Of a stretch of DNA of 64,000 nt, positions 49,535 to 61,711 are shown piece after piece. Under the pieces are notes generated by a model. That model worked only from the letters and a program-made list of their open reading frames with translations. It did not search any database and was not told where the DNA came from. How positions within the stretch are numbered: position 1 is the first letter of the stretch; every line of letters begins with the position of its first letter. Both the position numbers and the translations under genes were made by a program. The stretch comes from Mercurialis annua (Eukaryota > Streptophyta > Magnoliopsida > Malpighiales > Euphorbiaceae): positions 27,726,201-27,790,200 of the forward strand of contig NC_065571.1 in the NCBI RefSeq assembly GCF_937616625.2, in the 5' to 3' direction.

Positions 49535-52500
49535 TGTCACGATCCAATTTCATGAATCGTGACCGGCGCTAGGGTATGGGTATGGTTGTACCAAAACCCG
49601 TAGCAAGCCTTGCGGAAATCAATTAAGCATTTAAACCTGCAGAAAACTGCTCGGGGGCAACCGAGACTCCAACCTAGGTCTAGCAATTTATATTACAGTT
49701 CTAATATAAATAACTTAAATATCTTAAATATTCCACTGCATGCCTTAAATATAACAATGTCGTCATCCAGAGTAATCATGCCAAATATAAATAATCGAAT
49801 ATATCGACAATTCCAAAGTGTAATATCAAATGAAATAAATAAACTAGTTCTACTGCGGTCTAAGAGTTCGAAAACAGAAACTAGTTTAATAACATAAAAA
49901 CCTCCGAGGAATCAAAAGAATCGGAGTGGACCAGCTTTCAAATCATAAACCTGGAAAATTTGGGAAAACAACGGGGTCAAATATACTAAGATGAGTTCGC
50001 AATACTATTTACATTTATTAAGTTTAAAACCCTTAAATCAAAACATTTTTATACTAATATAATATGATTATGGAAAACAGTATTGAAATGATCCCAGCGT
50101 AAGTATGACATAGCATACCGATAAACCCAGAGTGGACGGGAACAAATCCTCGTCATATATTTATACCAGCGTAAGTAAGACATTAGTCTGCCGATCCCGG
50201 AGTACTTACCGGTGCACACAGTCTCGATAAAAGCCTATCAAGTAGCTCGTTTCAATCCAGATCCATAATCGCTTAAAACAGTTCAAAAGTATTTATAATA
50301 CTAAAATAAATTGCGGTACTTAATAAAGCGGTAAATAGCACTACAAACTCACTGCTTGCTTATCCACGTGATCTTGGCAAACAGCTAACCCTGCGTAGAC
50401 TCCGAAGCACGAGCAGTCGACGGGTCTAAAATAATAAATAGGTTAATATCCGTACGACCCCTAACTCTAAGATCACTAGACACCACGTAGGACTAGCACA
50501 ATTAAATAACCAGATAAATCACAGAGAAACATAATCTCGAATAAATTATATTACCGTAATTAAATCAAGCCTATTGGGTTCATATTTAAAATCACCCGAA
50601 AATATTAATTAAATAATATTTAATTAATAAATAAAATCCTTTCCTTAAATAGTGGGGTAGCCGAGTTTCTTAAAACTACCAAACTAATCCCACATGTCGG
50701 GTGATCCAAGTCTAACCCAACCCAACCATAAAACCAGAGTTATAAACCACAGTTTATAATTTAATATTTAATAAAATATTAATCGACATTAAAATAGAAC
50801 TCAATAGCTTGAACCCCAAGTAATTAATTATTACCGGCAAATCTCTCAAATAATTAAATAACAAAATAAAATTAAAATATCACTTTCGCCAGCAAAGCCA
50901 AGATCTCAAATTACTAATTAAATAACAATTAATTATAATTATTAATTTAATTTTTAAATAACTCAAGTATTATTTTTAGGTCCAAAAATAAATATGACTA
51001 TTTTGACAACTTTTAAATTAACTGAAATCCCCGATTCTCATTTAATATTGTCACTTATAAAATCATATATATAATCTATACTAAATATAATATTAATTTA
51101 AATTAAAATATTAATGCCTAAAGTAAATTTCAATTTATAAAATAATAATATTTAAACCGCTAAATAAATAAGTCGAAATCAATTTCATAATTTAATATTT
51201 AAAATCAATATAAAATAGTTAATTAAGTAACTTAAAGTATTAAATAAATTAGAATCAAATAACCTTGTGGCCTAAGAGAACATTTAACCAAAACTAAATC
51301 CTAGAAGCCAATCATCTATTGCCACCAAGTCATCTTCTACATTTGCAACTACATAAGCAACCCAAAATATGCAGAGAAAAGAAACGAAATGCAGAAACCA
51401 AATTTAAACAATCTTAATGATTAAACTTCATATTTCTTTATAATTCAAACTACCCAAGATATAATATCAACTCCAACAATTGCAAGAACCCGATAACCAC
51501 TGAAACAAGATTAACAAAATCAAGAACTCATAAGCCGAAACCAAGAACAACGAAGAGTAATTCAAACCGAACCCTCAAAACACCAATTAACATATTCCAA
51601 CTGATAAGCCCAATTATAACAGCCCTAAAACCTCAAACTCAATCAATGAAACAAAAAGATGAATGGCAGTAGTAATTCCAAAACAAAAACAGTTTATAAT
51701 CAATGAAATTCAATAAGACGGCGGCGATTGATACGGGTTCGTTTACGTACCGTTTGACGAACGAAAGGTGTAGAAACGTAGATGCGTGAGTCTACTTTCA
51801 CGGGAAACAAACGGAATTGATTTCGACCTCCGAACGGCTGCCAAACGAATCAAATTTCAGAAGGGTCGAATTAAAATTAAAACAGAAATTTCCAGAAAAC
51901 GGTAAAACGGCGGCGATTGGTACGGGTTTGTTTACGTACCGTTTGACGAAACAAAAATTGGGATTTGTAGATACACGAGTCTTCTATCTCTGGAAGAAAT
52001 CGGAACCTATTTCGGTTCAGAAACGAGAGAGCAATCAGTAATGAACGGAGATGTCGTTTTTTAACAAAACTGAAATTTAAAACTAAAAACTTACCGATGA
52101 CAGTGTGAGTTTGAGTGATGATTGAGAGATGGATTCTCAATGAAAACGAGAGAGGAAAGCGGCTAGGGTTTGTGCGTAGAGTGGTGAAGATTTTTGATTT
52201 AGAAAACGGGTTTTAAAACGCAAGGAATTCCGAGAAATCAGGGGGCAAAACTGCCCCCTTGATTCCCGTTAGCAGGTCTCGTACGAGACCTGCTAACAAA
52301 GAACGGGTCTCGTACGAGACCGGGTCTCGGTTCAACGAGACCTGGTCCAACCAATTCTGGTTGGACCGAAACTCAACCCGAACCTTTTTTTTTTTAAATA
52401 AATATTTTCAAAACCCGGACTTTAATTTATCCGTTTTTAAACCCGGATTAAAATTAACCCATTTTCGAATCCAATCACAAAACGAGTCTAATTTACGTAA

Positions 52501-52540
52501 ACTATTAAAATGTTATCGGAAAATTTTACGGGATATTACA
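49535..52540 (-). repeat. 3' LTR of element F
   Basis: 3,006 bp from TGTCACGATCC to GGGATATTACA on the plus strand. It contains an imperfect local duplication of the GATACGGG...TTTACGTACCGTTTGACGAA segment (from about 51725 and 51912), and a dyad cluster at 52268-52367 with a perfect 30-bp palindrome (52268-52297), GGTCTCGTACGAGACC (52306-52321), and two further inverted repeats (52323-52342, 52344-52367). Confidence 0.94.
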
Positions 52541-52575
52541 TTCTCCCGAAATTATTAAAAATTCGTCCTCGAATT
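52541..52575 (-). promoter_or_regulatory. Polypurine tract block, element F
   Basis: Minus-strand GAGGACGAATTTTTA followed by a TTTCGGGAGAA tract directly before the LTR start. It is weaker in purines than the tracts of B and C (an internal TTTC). Confidence 0.7.
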
Positions 52576-52635
52576 TAACACAATAAACACATTGCACTTA
52601 AGATAACACAAACACAAATAAATCTTACAAAAATT

Positions 52636-54108
52636 TCACACAACAATTAATTTTCGTACCTCAAGGAAAAAAAAAGGATAGTCATTCCGCATATCCAACT
52701 CGGTCTCCCACGTGCACTCCTCAACAGAATGGTTCCGCCAAAGAACCTTGACCATCAGAATCTCCTTGTTCCGTAACTTACGAACCTGTGTATCAACAAT
52801 CTCTACAGGCTGCTCCTCGTAAGATAACTCATGGTCAATCTCAACACTCTGCGGTACTATCACGTGAGAAGGATCAGAAATACACTTCCTCAACATGGAA
52901 ATGTGAAACACTGGGTGAACCAACGACATATCTGGTGGCAATGCTAACTTGTACGCCACTGCTCCAATGCGCTCAATGATTTCATACGGACCAACATACC
53001 TCGGTGCTTTCCCCTTAACACCGAAACGCACAACGACCTTCATAGGCGAAACCCGAAGAAACACGAAATCTCCAACCCGAAACTCCATGTCTTTTCTCTT
53101 CGGATTAGCATAACTCTTATGCCGACTAAAAGCTGTCTCCAATCTCCGCTTGATCAATGGTACCTTTTCTGAGGTAATCTGAATAATCTCTACTCCCGAG
53201 AGCTTGCGCTCGCCAACCTCCTCCCAACAGATAGGAGATCGACACTTGCGCCCGTACAAAGCCTCATAAGGTGCCATCTCGATACTAGCGTGGTAACTGT
53301 TGTTGTAGGAAAACTCAATCAAAGGCAAATGAGTATCCCAGCTACCCTGAAAATCTAGAACACACATCCTGAGCATATCCTCCAAAGTCTGAATAGTCCT
53401 CTCAGACTGACCATCAGTCTGAGGATGAAAAGCAGTACTGAAATCCAATCTCGTATCTAAAGATTCCTGCATCGCCTTCCAAAACAGAGAGGTGAAAACT
53501 GAACCTCTGTCCGAAACTATCGACACTGGTACACCATGGAGACTCACAATCCGATCGATGTACAACTGTGCCAACTTCGAAGCCTGATAAGTAATCTTGA
53601 TCGGTAAGAAGTGAGCTGACTTGGTCAAACGGTCAACTATCACCCAAATCGAATCATACCTCTGTCGGGTACGTGGCAAACCAACCACAAAGTCCATAGC
53701 GATTCGCTCCCATTTCCACTCTGGAATAGGTAGCGGTTGCAGATATCCAAACGGTCTCTGATGCTCTAACTTTACCTGCTGGCAAGTCAAACACTTAGAC
53801 ACAAACTCTGCAACATCCTTTTTCATTCCGCTCCACCAGTACGTACCCTTGAGGTCATGGTACATCTTGGTAGAACCCGGATGAACACTGTAAGTTGACT
53901 TGTGCGCTTCCTCCAGAATCTGGTCTCTCAAACCATCCGAATCCGGAACACACAGTCGAGAACTGTACCTGAGAACTCCATCCGCTAGAATAAACTCAGA
54001 ATTTCCATCCAGATGGATCTCATCCATAATTCGTTTCAATTGTGGATCCTCAGCTTGTGAAGCTTTGATCCTATCAATCAACACTGGTTGCACCTGCAAC
54101 TGTGCCAA
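52636..54108 (-). CDS. pol fragment: integrase with chromodomain-like tail (element F)
   Basis: An uninterrupted 490-codon frame. It catalyses insertion of the element's cDNA. Zinc-binding HHCC residues are H69, H76, C106 and C109. The catalytic triad is D139 (IAMDF), D200 (IVSDRGS) and E236 (DGQSERT), with 35 residues between D200 and E236 as expected for DD35E. The GPY/F region (APRYVGPYE, ~368-376) lacks one residue relative to element E's GKLAPRYIGPY. Residues ~433-480 ([16 protein letters not shown] ... [14 protein letters not shown]) form a chromodomain-like module that in this family may direct insertion to heterochromatin. The first codon is TTG, so this is not an independent gene. 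It is the 3' part of the gag-pol frame, separated by a frameshift near 54110. Confidence 0.93.
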   Translation of the reverse strand: MAQLQVQPVLIDRIKASQAEDPQLKRIMDEIHLDGNSEFILADGVLRYSSRLCVPDSDGLRDQILEEAHKSTYSVHPGSTKMYHDLKGTYWWSGMKKDVAEFVSKCLTCQQVKLEHQRPFGYLQPLPIPEWKWERIAMDFVVGLPRTRQRYDSIWVIVDRLTKSAHFLPIKITYQASKLAQLYIDRIVSLHGVPVSIVSDRGSVFTSLFWKAMQESLDTRLDFSTAFHPQTDGQSERTIQTLEDMLRMCVLDFQGSWDTHLPLIEFSYNNSYHASIEMAPYEALYGRKCRSPICWEEVGERKLSGVEIIQITSEKVPLIKRRLETAFSRHKSYANPKRKDMEFRVGDFVFLRVSPMKVVVRFGVKGKAPRYVGPYEIIERIGAVAYKLALPPDMSLVHPVFHISMLRKCISDPSHVIVPQSVEIDHELSYEEQPVEIVDTQVRKLRNKEILMVKVLWRNHSVEECTWETELDMRNDYPFFFLEVRKLIVV

Positions 54109-56056
54109 TAAACAACCTCTCTACGAAACCTGAAAATCCGTATCCCGAAGCTAACAGACTATGCCACTCACGAACCATGGGTCTCCTCCCAACCTCAGAA
54201 ATATGGGCCAAACTGCCCGAAGACTTGCGACTCAACGCATCGGCTACCACATTAGCCTTACCCAGATGGTACTGAATAGAACAATCGTAGTCTTTCAGTA
54301 ACTCCAACCATCTCCGCTGTCTCAGATTCAGCTCACGCTGATCAAAAATGTACTTCAGACTCTTATGATCAGTGAAGATCTCGCAAGTCGCACCGTACAA
54401 ATAGTGCCTCCAAATCTTGAGAGCAAAAACCACAGCTGCTAACTCCAGATCATGAGTAGGATAATTCACCTCATGCTTCTTTAGCTGGCGAGAAGCATAG
54501 GCAATCACCTTACCATGTTGCATCAGAACGCAACCCAAACCGATACGGGAAGCATCATAATACACAGTGAATCCCTCGATGCCAGATGGCAAAGCCAACA
54601 CAGGAGTTGTAGTCAAAATCTCTTTGAGCTTCTCAAAGCTCGCCTCGCACTTGTCAGTCCACTCAAACTTAACACCCTTCTGTGTCATTTTAGTCATCGG
54701 TGCAGATATTCTGGAAAAATCCTGCACGAACCGACGATAGTAGCCAGCTAACCCCAGAAAATTTCTGATCTCGGTAACTGACCTTGGCCTCTGCCAATCC
54801 ATAACCGCCTCAATCTTCGTCGGATCAACCTTGATCCCATCCTTTGACACCACGAGTCCTAAGAAAGTAACTTGATCCAGCCAGAATTCGCACTTCGAGA
54901 ACTTAGCATACAGTTGATGATCACGCAAAGTCTGTAGTATCGTTCTCAAGTGGAAAGCATGCTCCTCCTCACTCCGAGAGTAAATCAGTATGTCATCAAT
55001 AAACATAATAACGAACTGATCCAGAAACGGCTTGAATACCCGGTTCATCATATCCATGAACGCTGCTGGTGCGTTAGTTAACCCAAAAGACATGACCAGA
55101 AACTCGAAATGCCCATACCGCGTTCTGAAAGCAGTCTTAGGCACATCGACGTCTCGAATCTGAAGTTGATGATAACCGGATCTCAAGTCAATCTTCGAAA
55201 AGCACTTAGCACCCTCCAACTGGTCGAACAAATCATCAATACGAGGAAGAGGATACCGGTTCTTGATCGTAACCTTGTTCAGCTGTCTGTAGTCAATACA
55301 CAGCCGAAATGACCCATCCTTCTTCTTGACAAACAACACAGGAGCACCCCACGGAGAAGTACTCGGTCTGATAAAACCACTATCAAGCAATTCCTGTAAC
55401 TGTTCCTTCAGCTCTTTCAGCACTGCAGGAGCCATCTGATACGGAGGTATCGAAATAGGAGCTGTTCCCGGAGCAACATCGATACAGAACTCAATGTCAC
55501 GATCAGGTGGTAATCCAGGCAACTCCTCTGGAAATACATCAGTGAACTCATTCACTATCGGAACACTATGCACATCGCCACTGTCACCCTCTAAATCACG
55601 AACCAATGCTAAGAAAGCCTGGCAACCCTTGCCCATCATACGCTTGGCCTTGAGCGCCGAAATTAGATTCTTAGGTGCTTCTGTCTTTTCCCCTTGGAAG
55701 GAAAAAGGCATATCACCAGGAATCCCAAACAATACCGACTTCCCTCGACAGTCGATAGAAGCAAAATGGCGTGAAAGCCAATCCATCCCTAAGATGACAT
55801 CAAAAGATAACACGTCAAGCATAATCAAATCAGCTCTAAGATCCCTACCATGTATAACCATAGAGCAAGACGGAAAGACCACGTCCACCACAACACTATC
55901 AGACAAAGGCGTAGATACAGATAAAGGCTCTAACAACCTAGATGGTGTCACACCCAACTTAGCAGCAAAACTCGAAGAAACAAAAGAGTGTGTTGCACCC
56001 GCATCAAATAAGACCAAGGCATCTACAAATGAAATGGGAATAGTACCTTGCACCAC
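54074..56056 (-). CDS. pol fragment: protease, reverse transcriptase, RNase H (element F)
   Basis: A 660-codon frame. Aspartic protease at ~1-110 with the active-site motif [10 protein letters not shown] (D18; A where S is more usual) and ILGMDWL at ~88-94. Reverse transcriptase at ~220-400 with [12 protein letters not shown] (D290), [11 protein letters not shown] and the catalytic FIDD (352-355). RNase H at ~495-608 with D501 (YYDAS), E538, D563 (FTDHKSL) and D606 (VVADALSR). It copies the RNA genome into cDNA inside the particle. It opens at a GTG just after an in-frame TAA (56063-56065), so the true start lies upstream in gag-pol. The last ~15 residues are out-of-frame sequence after the frameshift near 54110. 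Confidence 0.94.
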   Translation of the reverse strand: MVQGTIPISFVDALVLFDAGATHSFVSSSFAAKLGVTPSRLLEPLSVSTPLSDSVVVDVVFPSCSMVIHGRDLRADLIMLDVLSFDVILGMDWLSRHFASIDCRGKSVLFGIPGDMPFSFQGEKTEAPKNLISALKAKRMMGKGCQAFLALVRDLEGDSGDVHSVPIVNEFTDVFPEELPGLPPDRDIEFCIDVAPGTAPISIPPYQMAPAVLKELKEQLQELLDSGFIRPSTSPWGAPVLFVKKKDGSFRLCIDYRQLNKVTIKNRYPLPRIDDLFDQLEGAKCFSKIDLRSGYHQLQIRDVDVPKTAFRTRYGHFEFLVMSFGLTNAPAAFMDMMNRVFKPFLDQFVIMFIDDILIYSRSEEEHAFHLRTILQTLRDHQLYAKFSKCEFWLDQVTFLGLVVSKDGIKVDPTKIEAVMDWQRPRSVTEIRNFLGLAGYYRRFVQDFSRISAPMTKMTQKGVKFEWTDKCEASFEKLKEILTTTPVLALPSGIEGFTVYYDASRIGLGCVLMQHGKVIAYASRQLKKHEVNYPTHDLELAAVVFALKIWRHYLYGATCEIFTDHKSLKYIFDQRELNLRQRRWLELLKDYDCSIQYHLGKANVVADALSRKSSGSLAHISEVGRRPMVREWHSLLASGYGFSGFVERLFIGTVAGATSVD

Positions 56057-56119
56057 GGCGTTTTATGCACGAGCATCCTGAGGAGTCAGAGCAAATACTC
56101 TGGCCTGACCCTGTCCCTA

Positions 56120-57563
56120 CTGCGGTGCCTGAGAAGAATTGTAACTACCCGAGCCTCTACCACCGTTCCCACGGCCACCAAAACCACGCCCTCCTGAACC
56201 ACGGCCCCGCTGGCCACCAAACGAAGAGGCAGGTTGAGAATACCCTGGCGAAGGAGTGAAAACAGGTCTCTGCTGCTGAAAGAACGGCTGAGCAACACTA
56301 GCCGATGACATCTGCTGTCCAGATGACGAACACTCCCTAGCAAAGTGACCCTGCTGGCCACAAGCATAGCAACTACCTGGTGCCACTGTGCACTGTCCCG
56401 AATGTCTGCGCCTGCAGTTCTGACAAAACGGGACGCTAGAAGTACCACTGTATCCGCGATCAGATCCACGGCTACTCCCACTGTAACCAGAACTGTGAGA
56501 ATACGATTGATAACCTTTTCGAACACCCCCTTTCTGACTCTTCTACTGGGAAGGCTTGTGCTGATAGCTGCTGCTACCACTCTGCTGCCCACTACTCTGA
56601 ACAACACCGTTCGCCTTCTTCGTCTCATTCATTCTCCCAAAGTGCAGTAAATTTGCCTCCATCCGACGGGCACTGTCCACTACAGCAGAAAATTCCTTGG
56701 TCGTCTCAGTCAGAAGGCTAATAAAGTCAGCACCCAGACCCTTTATGTATCTGTCGTTCACCCTCTGCTGTTCAGTCTGCAGATCTGGGGCAAAGCGACT
56801 CAAATATCACAAACTCAGTAGTGTACTCATGTACTGATCTGTCTCCTCTCCTCAGAACCAGCAGTCTGAAACTGAAACCCTCTGTCACTGAGAAAGGTAA
56901 ATAAAATTGCTTGAATTGTGTCACAAAATCCGCCCATGTAATAGTAGCCATAACTGCGTGAATCTCCCTGCGAAACCAGTCATTTGCAGCACCCATCAAG
57001 GACATCTCCACTAGCATAGCGGTCTGTCTCTCAGAAGCCTGTAGTCTCTGAGCATTCCGCTCAACCTCCTCCAGAAAATCTAGGGCGTCGCCGTCGCCCG
57101 CAAACTCAGTCGGCTTCAGCCTCAGATAAGCCAACACCAAGTCTCTATCAGTGATTCCAGCACCACCAACCGCAACACCACCAGCCTGTGGTACCTGTTG
57201 CTGCACAATCTGTCCCAGCATAGCATACTGGTTCTGCATGGCGATCTGTCCCGCCTGCAGTTGCACTTGATTATTATGGAGTGCAGTGATCCCAGCCAGA
57301 AATGTCGTGAAGTCAAACAGATCAATAGGAGCTTGTGGTACACCTGGTGCCTGAACGCCTGCACCACCACGTCCCCTACCTCTGCCTCCAGCAGCCTGAC
57401 CTCTGCCACCCCGACCTCTTCCAGCTCGGCCTCTACCAGCCGGAACTCCACCTGCACGTCCCCTGCCAACTTGAACCTCTAGTTCATGCTGGTCAACCTC
57501 AATCGACATAGTGTCATCAGCTTTAGCCTCAGCCTGAGCTGCAGCACGCCCACGAGTGTTCAT
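56120..57563 (-). pseudogene. gag of element F, frameshifted and with an in-frame stop
   Basis: Structural protein of the particle. The start is taken as ATG 57563-57561 (MNTRGRAAAQ), matching the gag start in element E. Codons ~30-80 encode a glycine-arginine-rich segment (GRGRAGRGRGGRG type). The retrotransposon Gag domain follows (ANDWFRREIHAVM, ITWADFVTQFKQFYLPF, RGDRSVHEYTTEF), then a one-base frameshift near 56805-56820. Similarity resumes in the next frame as SRFAPDLQTEQQRVNDRYIKG and runs to a TAG at 56543-56545. The frame then continues to a CCHC zinc knuckle, CYACGQQGHFAREC (56330-56371), and an RG-rich tail ending at TAG 56117-56119. In this family gag and pol normally share one frame, and here both are in the same phase after the frameshift. 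Confidence 0.88.
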
Positions 57564-57755
57564 TCCTAAGAATGAAACAACAAATCTCAAACAATGCCCA
57601 AATGGCAACACCCAGAGTATAATTTAATAGTTCACAAATCAACAATTTATCCAGAGTAATAACACTAACATTCCAGAGTAAAGCAAAAATTTCGCAAATA
57701 AAACATTAGTAACACATAAGACCGACTCAAACATCCCTAAAGATGAAGGTAGAAA

Positions 57756-57820
57756 GTTTTGAAAACAAAAGATGACATTTTAAAAGAAAAAATTTGAATC
57801 CTAATTCCGCAGTAGATCCT
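57756..57820 (-). promoter_or_regulatory. Conserved leader block, element F
   Basis: Plus-strand GTTTTGAAAACAAAAGATGA ... AATCCTAATTCCGCAGTAG, shared with C and E. The core reads AGGATCTACTGC on the minus strand (57809-57820), one mismatch from the form in B, C and E, 98 nt from the LTR. Confidence 0.65.
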
Positions 57821-57902
57821 ATGATACAACCGTAACACTTATCATGCCTTAAAGCAATAAACACATAACATGCAAAAAATTTGGCCTTAGTTCGAAACTA
57901 AA

Positions 57903-57914
57903 GCTCTGATACCA
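57903..57914 (-). promoter_or_regulatory. Primer-binding site, tRNA-iMet type (element F)
   Basis: Minus-strand TGGTATCAGAGC, 4 nt inside the 5' LTR. Confidence 0.93.
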
Positions 57915-57918
57915 ACTT

Positions 57919-60857
57919 TGTCACGACCCAATTTCATGAATCGTGACCGGCGCTAGGGTATGGGTATGGTTGTACCAAAATCCGTAGCAAGCCTTGCGGA
58001 AATCAATTAAGCATTTAAACCTGCAGAAAACTGCTCGGGGGCAACCGAGACTCCAACCTAGGTCTAGCAATTTATATTACAATTCTAATATAAATAACTT
58101 AAATATCTTAAATATTCCACTGCATGCCTTAAATATAACAATGTCGTAATGCAGAGTAATCATGCCAAATATTAATAATCGAATATATCGACAATTCCAA
58201 AGTGTAATATCAAATGAAATAAATAAACTAGTTTTACTGCGGTCTAAGAGTTCGAAAACAGAAACTAGTTTAATAACATAAAAACCTCCGAGGAATCAAA
58301 AGAATCGGAGTGGACCAGCTTTCAAATCATAAACCTGGAAAATTTGGGAAAACAACGGGGTCAGATATAATGAGATGAGTTCGCAATACTATTTACATTT
58401 AATAAGTTTAAAACCCTTAAATCAAAACATTTTTATACTAATATAATATGATTATGGAAAACAGTATTGAAATGATCCCAGCGTAAGTATGACATAGCAT
58501 ACCAATAAACCCAAAGTGGACGGGAACAAATCCTCGTCATATATTTATACCAGCGTAAGCAAGACATTAGTCTGCCGATCCCGAAGTACTTACCGGTGCA
58601 CACAGTCTCGATAAAAGCCTATCGAGTAGCTCGTTTCAATCCAGATTCATAATCGCTTAAAACAGTTCAAAAGCATTTATAATACTAAAATAAATTGCGG
58701 TACTTAATAAAGCGGTAAATAGCACTACAAACTCACTGCTTGCTTATCCACGTGATCTTGGCAAACAGCTAACCCTGCGTAGACTCCGAAGCACGAGCAG
58801 TCGACGGGTCTAAAATAATAAATAGGTTAATATCCGTACGACCCCTAACTCTAAGATCACTAGACACCACGTATGACTAGCACAATTAAATAACCAGATA
58901 AATCACAGAGAAACATAATCTCGAATAAATTATATTGCCGTAATTAAACCAAGCCTATTGAGTTCATATTTAAAATCACCCGAAAATATTAATTAAATAA
59001 TATTTAATTAATAAATAAAATCCTTTCCTTAAATAGTGGGGTAGCCGAGTTTCTTAAAACTACTAAACTAATCCCACATGTCGGGTGATCCAAGTCTAAC
59101 CCGACCCAACCATAAAACCAGAGTTATAAACCACAGTTTATAATTTAATATTTAATAAAATATTAATCGACATTAAAATAGAACTCAATAGCTTGTACCC
59201 CAAGTAATTAATTATTACCGGCAAATCTCTCAAATAATTAAATAACAAAATAAAATTAAAATATCACTTTAGCCAGCAAAGCCAAGATCACAAATTACTA
59301 ATTAAATAACAATTAATTATAATTATTAATTTAATTTTTAAATAACTCAAATATTATTTTTAGGTCCAAAAATAAATATGACTATTTTGACAACTTTTAA
59401 ATTAACTGAAATCCCCGATTCTCATTTAATATTGTCACTTATAAAATCATATATATAATCTATAATAAATATAATATTAATTTAAATTAAAATATTAATG
59501 CCTAAAGTAAATTTCAATTTATAAAATAATAATATTTAAACCGCTAAATAAATAAGTCGAAATCAATTTCATAATTTAATATTTAAAATCAATATAAAAT
59601 AGTTAATTAAGTAACTTAAAGTATTAAATAAATTAGAATCAAATAACCTAGTGGCCTAAGAGAACATTTAATCAAAACTAAATCCTAGAAGCCAATCATC
59701 TATTGCCACCAAGTCATCTTCTACATTTGCAACTACATAAGCAACCCAAAATATGCAGAGAAAAGAAACGAAATGCAGAAACCAAATTTAAACAATCTTA
59801 ATAATTAAACTTCATATTTCTTTTATAATTCAAACTACCCAAGATATAATATCAACTCCAACAATTGCAAGAACCCGATAACCACTGAAACAAGATTAAC
59901 AAAATCAAGAACTCATAAGCCGAAACCAAGAACAACGAATAGTAATTCAAACCGAACCCTCAAAACACCAATTAACATATTCCAACTGATAAGCCCAATT
60001 ATAACAGCCCTAAAACCTCAAACTCAATCAATGAAACAAAAAGATGAATGGCAGTAGTAATTCCAAAACAAAAACAGTTTATAATCAATGAAATTCAATA
60101 AGACGGCGGCGATTGATACGGGAAACAAACGGAATTGATTTCGACCTCCGAACGGCTGCCAAACGAATCAAATTTCAGAAGGGTCGAATTAAAATTAAAA
60201 CAGAAATTTCCAGAAAACGGTAAAACGGCGGCTATTGGTACGGGTTCGTTTACGTACCGTTTGACGAAACAAAAATTGAGATTTGTAGATACACGAGTCT
60301 TCTATCTCTGGAAGGAAGCGGAACCTATTTCGGTTCAGAAACGAGAGAGCAATCAGTGATGAACGGAGATGTCGTTTTTTAACAAAACTGAAATTTAAAA
60401 CTAAAAACTTACCGATGACAGTGTGAGTTTGAGTGATGATTGAGAGATGGATTCTCAACGAAAACGAGAGAGGAAAGCGGCTAGGGTTTGTGCGTAGAGT
60501 GGTGAAGATTTTTGATTTAGAAAACGGGTTTTAAAACGCAAGGAATTCCGAGAAATCAGGGGGCAAAATTGCACCCTTGATTCCCGTTAGCAGGTCTCGT
60601 ACGAGATCTGCTAACAAAGAACAGGTCTCGTACGAGACCAGGTCTCGGTTCAACGAGACCTGGTCCAACCAATTCTGGTTGGACCGAAACTCAACCCGAA
60701 CCTTTTTTTTTAAAATAAATATTTTCAAAACCCGGAATTTAATTTATCCGTTTTTAAACCCGGATTAAAATTAACCCATTTTCGAATCCAATCACAAAAC
60801 GAGTCTAATTTACGTAAACTATTAAAATGTTATCGGAAAATTTTACGGGATATTACA
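57919..60857 (-). repeat. 5' LTR of element F
   Basis: 2,939 bp, homologous to 49535-52540 with scattered substitutions and one 67-bp deletion. The deletion removes sequence between two ACGGG copies (51733-51737 and 51800-51804 in the 3' LTR), leaving one at about 60118. It retains the dyad cluster near 60588-60690. The divergence of the two LTRs indicates an older insertion than element C. Confidence 0.94.
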
Positions 60858-61003
60858 GGTGCCCTCACTAAGGTGAGACGTATCTCAAACCTACCTCAAT
60901 ACAATAATCATTACCGGTGCGCACTCAGTCCCGATGATGCCCATCGAGTAGCACGTTCCAAATAAAATCCACAATGCCGAAAAATAGTTCAAAAGCTGCT
61001 TAT

Positions 61004-61006
<3 letters not shown>

Positions 61007-61076
<70 letters not shown>
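61007..61076. repeat. Compound microsatellite (CA)n(TA)n
   Basis: About 21 CA units followed directly by about 14 TA units inside E's LTR. Confidence 0.95.
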
Positions 61077-61084
<8 letters not shown>

Positions 61085-61453
61085 CATTTGCTTAATAAAG
61101 AGGTAAATAGAGATATAAACTCACTGCTTGCTAAATCCACGTGATCCTGACAAGCACCTAACTCTGGTTCGCCTCTGAAGTACGAACAGTCGACAGGTCT
61201 AAATAAAATATTAAAATTATAATTAAAATCAGACCCTAACTTTAAGGAGTACTAGACACCACATAGGACTAGCACAACACATTACCAAGCCGCATTTAAT
61301 AAACACTTATATTAAATGCATTCCAAATATAACCCAAGTTATATAGTACAAATCATATAAACATATTTAGAATGATTCGTAAAATAATTTAAATAAACCA
61401 AAGTTAAAATCCATATCAGTGAGTCTGCCGAGTTATTTAAAACTACCAAACTT

Positions 61454-61711
61454 CTTCTTACTTGTTGGGCGACCACAATCTAACCCAAACCAAAACTTTA
61501 TTAAATTTATAAACCCGAGTTTATAAATTCAAAAACTTAATAAATTAACTATTCATTTTAAAAAAAAAATAGAATTCAATATCTTCTTACTTGTTGGGCG
61601 ACCACAATCTAACCCAAACCAAAACTTTATTAAATTTATAAACCCGAGTTTATAAATTCAAAAACTTAATAAATTAACTATCCATTTTTTTTAAAAATAG
61701 AATTCAATATC
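61454..61711. repeat. 129-bp tandem duplication in E's LTR
   Basis: Two adjacent copies of a 129-bp segment starting CTTCTTACTTGTTGGGCG, the second from 61583. They are nearly identical apart from the A/T-run before AGAATTCAATAT. Copy 1 equals the segment that other LTRs in the window have once (the GGGTGACC / AACCCGAGTTTATA region), so this is a local expansion. Confidence 0.9.

Larger units (their letters stand above)
49535..60857 (-). mobile_element. Element F: full-length Tekay/Del-like Ty3/gypsy chromovirus, inactivated
   Basis: An 11,323-bp minus-strand element inserted in E's LTR with perfect target duplication GGTGC (49530-49534, 60858-60862). 3' LTR 49535-52540, PPT at 52541, integrase 52636-54108, protease-RT-RNase H 54074-56056, gag about 56120-57563, PBS 57903-57914, 5' LTR 57919-60857. 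The order PR-RT-RH-INT defines Ty3/gypsy. The integrase tail carries a chromodomain-like segment ending in a [16 protein letters not shown] motif, characteristic of Tekay/Del. Lesions: frameshift near 56805-56820; stops at 56543-56545, 56117-56119 and 56063-56065; frameshift near 54110. It is the only element here that retains all enzyme domains. Confidence 0.95.

Noticed and set aside
56117..56119. Programmed readthrough of the TAG between gag and pol of F
   Set aside because: A TAA follows in the same frame 18 codons later, other stops and frameshifts are present, and gag and pol normally form one open frame in this family. Simple nonsense mutation is the better explanation.
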